Assembly (NCBI GenBank): GCA_024225195.1
Contig: JAAEMV010000138.1
Coordinates: 1 to 54,735 of the forward strand
Direction: 5' to 3'
DNA length: 54,735 nucleotides
Source of the DNA: Planctomycetaceae bacterium
Lineage (GTDB): Bacteria > Planctomycetota > Planctomycetia > Pirellulales > Pirellulaceae
A program made the translations under genes and the position numbers. A model generated the notes under the pieces. The model did no database searches, was not told where the DNA came from, and saw nothing but the letters and a program-made list of their open reading frames with translations. Positions 51,201-54,735 of this stretch are shown piece after piece. How positions within the stretch are numbered: position 1 is the first letter of the stretch; every line of letters starts with the position of its first letter.

Positions 51201-51251
51201 TGTCCTCCAGAAGCAGTTTAAAAAATCATTAGCTTCGTGCTTACGAACCAT
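48231..51251 (-). CDS. PSCyt1-DUF1549-golvesin-like-DUF1553 exported protein
   Basis: 1006 residues from the ATG at 51251; the frame extends to a TTG at 51296. Signal peptide (to about 37, NVLAQ); PSCyt1 domain with haem motif CLQCH (C68, C71, H72) and EMPPKGKL; DUF1549 (about 188-400) with CARCH (C376, C379); a Lys-rich coiled segment (about 420-465). A beta-sandwich of the golvesin C-terminal type follows (about 475-605, GSWIESTFTSRFVNQNYLHD to GHVIVDAVQFLK), which may bind carbohydrate. Another coiled segment and DUF1553 (about 715-975) close it. It is the first gene of a minus-strand operon and is divergent from the sulfatase gene. Confidence 0.93.
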   Translation of the reverse strand: MVRKHEANDFLNCFWRTALALLQIAFAWSLLNANVLAQEGGDSDQKSFTAREIEFFENKVRPLLSQHCLQCHGENEKKIRGGLRLTSLEEMLSGGDSGPAIVPGHPEESLLISSVRYEDYEMPPKGKLKKSEIDILVQWVKMGAPDPRKAQPGKESEAVSLEAGRNFWAFTPLKDSQPPATVDRNWPRSDIDRYLLARMESAGITPVEDAGRESLLRRIYLAVIGLPPTVGQISSFVNDGRSTVEILPEVVDELLASTHFGERWGRHWLDVARFAESSGGGRSLMFPEAWRFRDYVVDAYNQDKPFDQFIVEQLAGDLLTHDSHQQKTEHLVATGLLALGPTNYEQQDKELLRMEVIDEQIDTVGRAFLGMTLGCARCHDHKFDPIPMSDYYAIAGIFGSTVSLVDGNVSGYVTRPLASAEEVKAADEYLRQVKELGKRLTKAKAKLAKLSKTKSVQNEANKKAVSADALQGIVLDETMAQLTGSWIESTFTSRFVNQNYLHDENSGKGEKRAVFSPKFEAGGNYEVRISYSAGGNRASNTVVTVDHQDGKAKFFVNQSKHPPINGLFYSLGTFRFEADNAASVTISNEGTDGHVIVDAVQFLKQVGDSIAKGKDSVKPPDKVPSSREPVAGDSTGDVTKPAEVVALEKQINKLDRLLKEIKKNPVRPVAVAMSVKDSAKPKDGHLHIRGSVRNLGPVVPRGFLSVCSDQPRPEFGRDESGRLQLAEWIANPEHPLTARVYVNRVWRHLFGRGLVSTIDNFGFVGEKPSHPELLDFLALDFIDSNWSTKKLIKKIVLSHAFQLSVAVDPVAKSKDTENRLLWRANRRRVDAEVLRDSILFASGELDLTPGGRTIRKITQYDLGYKFDTVRRSVYVPAFRNSMLPLFEVFDFANPNLVTGDRNTSTLPTQALFLMNDPEIIRASTKMADRLLAMSEIDDVERVKIAYLSTIGRKPTPVEIKAVEEYLRQEIAGGSGGVANAGDEIRQGAWARFCHALFASLDFRYVD

Positions 51252-51487
51252 CAATTTACCAGCACTCTTAAGGAATATCGCGGTGAAGTCAGACAACTAA
51301 TCGTACAACGATCGTCTCGAAATTATAACGCCGAATCAATACGATTTCGAACTCTCACCCCACTCTGAGAGCCATTTCCTGACACTTCGGTATCAAAATA
51401 GAAAAAAAACGATTGATTGCATTCGCTTCTGTGAAATCAAACGTAAAATAGTGAACCCTCCAAAACTAAATTCGACATGGAACCCCG

Positions 51488-53089
51488 ATGACATTTACCC
51501 AAAGAAACATTCGTCCCATGTGCAACGAGCAAGTTTCGTTAACGTTGATGCTCCTCATTTCATTCTCGTTCTTCAGTTCGCTTTCGAACGCACAAATAAG
51601 CGAACAGGACTCGGCGTCCCAGCGACCGAATGTCCTAATTATCTATGCTGACGACCTCGGTTACGGTGACGTTCATTGCTACAACCAAGAATCCAAAATC
51701 CTGACACCGAACATTGACAGACTGGCCAATGAAGGAATGCGATTTACCGACGCTCACAGTGCAGCAACGGTCTGTACTCCCAGTCGTTACAGCCTGCTTA
51801 CTGGGCGATATGCATTTCGTTTACCGAATCACGGAAGAGTCTTTGATGGCATTGGCGGCCCAAATTTGATTACGGAAGACCGGCTTTCGATGGGGCAGAT
51901 GTTTTCCGACCTTGGTTACGAAACTGGGTGTGTTGGAAAGTGGCATATCGGCATGACATTTTTTGACAAACAGGGAAACCCGATTAACAAGGGTGGGCCG
52001 GAACCTGTTACACGAATTGACTACGAAAGACCAATCGCAGGCTCACCAATTGATCGTGGATTCGATTATTTTTTTGGCACCGCGGCATGCCCTACAACCG
52101 ATTGGCTTTATGCATTTGTCGAAGGTGATCGAGTCCCCACGCCGCCAACGCAATTACTAGATAAAACAAAACTTCCAAAACACCCTTACTCCGTCGACAA
52201 CAGACGGGGGTGGAAGGCGGATGACTTTGATCTCGAAGCAGTTGATCTTATTTTTCTGGATAAAAGCAAGGCCTTCCTTGATAAACATTACCAATCGTCA
52301 CCTGAAAAACCATTCTTCCTCTATCACGCCATGCAGGCAGTACACCTCCCCTCGTTCCCGGCAGATGAGTTTAAAGGTAGCAGTGACTCTGGTCCCCATG
52401 GCGACTTTATCGTCGAACTCGACTTCATCGTCGGCAGCCTTATGGAAACATTAAAGCAGCATGACGCCGAAAAAAATACAATTGTAATTTTCACCAGTGA
52501 CAACGGTCCGGAAGTATTAACGACCGTCAGGATGCGACAAGATCACCAGCACGACGGCGCCGCCCCTTGGCGAGGAATGAAACGCGACCTTTGGGAAGGG
52601 GGACACCGAGTCCCGATGATTGTCAAATGGCCCGGAAAGGTTCCAGCAAATTCAACTACGGATGCCTTGGTTTGCCAAACCGACCTCATGGCGACGCTGG
52701 CAAAAATCACGAACGCTCAACTTCCAAAGAATTGCGCTGAAGACAGTATCGATTTTTCGAAACTGCTCTTGGGAGAAACTCGATTTGGCAATCGCGAATT
52801 CATCGTTCACCAAGGTTTTGCGGGAGACAGAAAACTCGCAATTCGATCTAAGAAATGGAAATATTTGAATTGCGGAGATTCTGGAGGGAATAACTATCAA
52901 AAGCAACCATTGCTTCGCTCCTACCATGACGATTCCCAACCCACTGCAGACGCTCAGCTATACAACCTCGAAGTCGACCCCGCAGAAACAAACAACCTTT
53001 ATTTACAAGAGCCCAACGTGGCAAATCGCATGCGTGCTAAACTGGAAGAAATTAAATCGCTGACGGTTAAACCGCTTCCTCAAAAATAG
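51488..53089 (+). CDS. Exported S1-family sulfatase
   Basis: 533 residues with a hydrophobic leader (about 17-35, ending SNAQ). Landmarks are NVLIIYADDLGYGD (metal D55, D56), the formylglycine signature CTPSR (C96, R100), GKWHIG and FTSDNGPE. The Cys-type signature means an aerobic FGE or an anSME enzyme must mature it; neither is in the window. It removes sulfate from a sugar ester or similar, outside the cytoplasm. The divergent promoter region (51252-51487) is shared with the PSCyt1/DUF1501/DUF6807 operon, suggesting joint control. Confidence 0.93.
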   Translation: MTFTQRNIRPMCNEQVSLTLMLLISFSFFSSLSNAQISEQDSASQRPNVLIIYADDLGYGDVHCYNQESKILTPNIDRLANEGMRFTDAHSAATVCTPSRYSLLTGRYAFRLPNHGRVFDGIGGPNLITEDRLSMGQMFSDLGYETGCVGKWHIGMTFFDKQGNPINKGGPEPVTRIDYERPIAGSPIDRGFDYFFGTAACPTTDWLYAFVEGDRVPTPPTQLLDKTKLPKHPYSVDNRRGWKADDFDLEAVDLIFLDKSKAFLDKHYQSSPEKPFFLYHAMQAVHLPSFPADEFKGSSDSGPHGDFIVELDFIVGSLMETLKQHDAEKNTIVIFTSDNGPEVLTTVRMRQDHQHDGAAPWRGMKRDLWEGGHRVPMIVKWPGKVPANSTTDALVCQTDLMATLAKITNAQLPKNCAEDSIDFSKLLLGETRFGNREFIVHQGFAGDRKLAIRSKKWKYLNCGDSGGNNYQKQPLLRSYHDDSQPTADAQLYNLEVDPAETNNLYLQEPNVANRMRAKLEEIKSLTVKPLPQK

Positions 53090-53492
53090 CAAACCCTCGC
53101 ATTGGTCATCCGAAGCAGCAAAAGTCCGAGCGAAAGGCGATAGTCGTCTCACACTCGTATGTTTCTTTGATGGAAAGATTAGACGCAGACTTACAATCGG
53201 GAAAAAAGTCGTTCGCCTTATCCCTCCTCCGCAGCAAAGCGCGGACCAATTTTGGCCTTCAGAAAATCCTGAAACTTCGGCCTGTTTCGAGCCGGCATCT
53301 AATGGCTCGATCTCAGTGACATTCAAACGACGAACAGGTTGCTGAAGTGCAACCGAACTCATCTCAGCAAAATTTTATATGTCGCTCTTGATGCGAGCAC
53401 TAACATGCTGACAACCTCTCCCATCTCGGGTAGAAAAAAACTTGATAGTGTTATCTTAAGATTTCTTTCCCCGCCCTCTGCAAGCCTCCAAT

Positions 53493-53539
53493 TGGGGATC
53501 GAAAACCTGTCAATCAGCTTATATCTGGGGATCGAAAAC
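53493..53539 (+). promoter_or_regulatory. Pair of 14 bp direct repeats
   Basis: TGGGGATCGAAAAC occurs exactly at 53493-53506 and 53526-53539. The copies are 33 bases apart, about three helical turns, so a protein dimer could bind both on one face. They lie 160-205 bases upstream of the PEP-CTERM start. Confidence 0.45.
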
Positions 53540-53542
53540 ACT

Positions 53543-53562
53543 ATTTCCCTAGGTAGGGAAAT
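53543..53562. promoter_or_regulatory. Inverted repeat, operator-like
   Basis: ATTTCCCTA (53543-53551) and TAGGGAAAT (53554-53562) are perfect 9 bp arms around GG, three bases after the second direct repeat. An operator or a cruciform is possible. Confidence 0.4.
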
Positions 53563-53594
53563 CAAAGATTCTCAAAATATAGATTTTGGGCTCT

Positions 53595-53615
53595 GGCCTT
53601 ATTGAAAGGCCTTTT
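53595..53615 (+). terminator. Weak terminator or attenuator-like hairpin
   Basis: GGCCTT (53595-53600) pairs with AAGGCC (53606-53611) and is followed by four T. No gene ends just upstream, so it may lie in the leader of the PEP-CTERM transcript. The stem is short. Confidence 0.3.
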
Positions 53616-53698
53616 CCCCTGCCCTATCTTGACGCTCGGCCAAGCTTGCCCAAACTGCACAACTATTTCGATACAAACATATGCTAATAGGTAAATAT

Positions 53699-54412
53699 AT
53701 GAATATTTCCTCAAAAACAATTGCAGCCGCACTTTTAATAGTTTCATTCGCTGGGTTCGCCTCGCCCGTAAAGAGTGAAATCATCGTGATTGACAATTTC
53801 AGCGTCAACACACAAGGTGCAATGATCGTTGATTCCTTCAACACTTTTGATAGCCAAAGCTCTCAAACCAGTGGATTTATGAAGGGGAATGCCGTTAGCC
53901 GAGACATGACTCTAACGACTATTATCAACACGGACCCAGATGGTATTGATCGGTCAATCGCGAGGGTTGCGCAGAACCTTTTCAAGCTGAGTAATGACAC
54001 AGGAGTTTCTTCAACTGCGACCATCAATCATCAATTCGCGCCGATAGACGTTGTCAGCCCAATTTACGGAACGTCCGTGGGATCAGTCCAAATGGAGGTA
54101 ACTAACGTTGATCTAGACGCCGTCGCGACGATTACCCTAGTCGATGCAAATGACGAATCAGCAGCTTTTTCCTTCACAACAATTGCCGCTGGCCCTCAGT
54201 TGATCGAGTTCAGTTATGACGATTTCCTTGCCGTTAACTCAAGCTTAGATTTGACAAAGGTGAAAAGTGTTTCAACAACTTTAAGTGGGCCAATTGACCT
54301 AGACTTTCAAATGCGAACTTTAGCTTTCAACACTCCTGAACCATCAAGTGTCATGCTATTTTCATTGGCAGGAATTGGGCTCGCATCGAGAAGGCGACGA
54401 AAACAGCGCTAA
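53699..54412 (+). CDS. PEP-CTERM sorting-domain protein
   Basis: 237 residues from the ATG at 53699 (AGG seven bases upstream; an ATG at 53681 is in frame). A signal peptide (1-26, ending VKSE) precedes a beta-rich body without recognised domain. The C-terminus is a textbook PEP-CTERM tail: PEPSS (about 212-216), a hydrophobic helix and a basic end RRRRK. Exosortase should cleave at PEP and release the protein into or through the outer layers, usually with exopolysaccharide. No exosortase gene is visible in the window. Confidence 0.88.
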   Translation: MNISSKTIAAALLIVSFAGFASPVKSEIIVIDNFSVNTQGAMIVDSFNTFDSQSSQTSGFMKGNAVSRDMTLTTIINTDPDGIDRSIARVAQNLFKLSNDTGVSSTATINHQFAPIDVVSPIYGTSVGSVQMEVTNVDLDAVATITLVDANDESAAFSFTTIAAGPQLIEFSYDDFLAVNSSLDLTKVKSVSTTLSGPIDLDFQMRTLAFNTPEPSSVMLFSLAGIGLASRRRRKQR

Positions 54413-54689
54413 GACGGACACTCCAAGCATTTTTTGTTTAGATTCCTTCTAAATGTTTGAACTGATTTCGATCTCGTTCCATTTAGGATGCAATGGCTGG
54501 AAGCAGCGGCATCCTTACTTTTCATAGAACATTTTTAGTTCCCCTCTTTTTTAACGCTAACTCCACTCTGGGAATCTCGGTCGCATTCGAGAACCTCTGC
54601 GTTAACCGTGCTTGCCGACCTTATTGGAATCATGTTCTAATTGTTGTGATTTCGGGTATTTTGGTCGACAAACAGAACAATAGATTCTC
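54413..54689. other. Spacer without recognisable feature
   Basis: A 66-codon frame (54493-54693) has no SD and no family likeness. No hairpin terminator follows the PEP-CTERM gene within the window. Confidence 0.4.
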
Positions 54690-54735
54690 ATGAATTTCCT
54701 TTTCCCTCTCACTGTGGGATTGTCAGTCATTCTGA
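54690..54735 (+). CDS. Possible start of a gene cut by the window edge
   Basis: An ATG at 54690 opens a frame reading MNFLFPLTVGLSVIL to the last base. The hydrophobic start would suit a membrane or secreted protein. Fifteen residues and no clear SD leave this weak. Confidence 0.25.
   Translation, partial: MNFLFPLTVGLSVIL

Larger units (their letters stand above)
53090..53698. other. Regulatory-looking spacer before the PEP-CTERM gene
   Basis: 609 bases without a convincing gene. It holds a 14 bp direct repeat (53493-53539), a perfect 9 bp-arm inverted repeat (53543-53562) and a short hairpin with four T (53595-53615). A minus-strand frame (53003-53362) mostly overlaps the sulfatase gene and is not called. 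Confidence 0.5.

Noticed and set aside
53003-53362. 119-codon minus-strand frame partly in the spacer after the sulfatase
   Set aside because: It overlaps the sulfatase coding end in antisense, and has no SD or recognisable product.
54493-54693. 66-codon frame near the right edge
   Set aside because: No SD and no likeness to a protein family; overlaps the better candidate start at 54690.

Overview
The window looks like chromosomal DNA of a planctomycete, probably near the Pirellulales. The evidence is the gene content. There are two sets of planctomycete cytochrome (PSCyt1)/DUF1549/DUF1553 proteins paired with DUF1501 proteins that carry Tat-like leaders. There are also a Tat-exported Gfo/Idh/MocA oxidoreductase, an S1 sulfatase, an SHD1-domain secreted protein, a glycine-rich 'protocadherin-like' secreted protein, Cys-rich secreted proteins and a PEP-CTERM protein. 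Many genes lack a clear Shine-Dalgarno (SD) sequence. I saw no rRNA, tRNA, CRISPR array, insertion sequence or prophage gene.

Layout. 0-8.6 kb: the end of a gene, an EEP-family phosphohydrolase, small secreted proteins, a PP2C phosphatase behind a lipase-like lipoprotein, and a large Gly-rich secreted protein. Several spacers here hold 15-16 bp tandem repeats just 3' of stop codons. 8.6-16.6 kb: an NtrC-type response regulator and a histidine kinase, convergent with a 4 bp gap, next to an HtrA/DegP protease preceded by a good sigma-54 promoter. Two paralogous NTF2-like secreted proteins flank this module. 16.6-22.2 kb: a class III aminotransferase with a KamA-type radical SAM protein, then a zinc-ribbon membrane protein with an SPFH protein, resembling the Bacillus YdjG/YdjI pair. 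22.4-30.4 kb: a probable six-gene minus-strand operon (oxidoreductase, PSCyt1 protein, DUF1501 protein, CoA-transferase A and B, thiolase).

30.6-42 kb: a DinB-like protein, an unknown protein, a DUF6702 protein translationally coupled to an M1 aminopeptidase with a histone-H1-like Lys/Ala/Pro tail, a secreted protein built from Cys-Cys repeats, an aldo/keto reductase, an orphan ABC ATPase, a voltage-gated-type K+ channel with a C-terminal zinc ribbon, and an M28 peptidase with PA and PDZ domains. 42.5-45.7 kb: a fused alpha/beta 2-oxoacid dehydrogenase E1 and its E2. 45.7-53.1 kb: a second PSCyt1/DUF1501/DUF6807 operon, divergent from a sulfatase. 53.1-54.7 kb: a spacer with regulatory-looking repeats, a PEP-CTERM protein, and perhaps the start of another gene.

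Cooperation between genes. The best supported circuit is kinase -> NtrC-type activator -> sigma-54 promoter -> HtrA, an envelope-stress response inferred from sequence. The PSCyt1/DUF1501/oxidoreductase/sulfatase sets fit envelope-located degradation of complex, partly sulfated glycans, but their substrates cannot be read from sequence. Start codons were moved downstream from the longest reading frame where an ATG or GTG with a better SD or signal peptide was present.
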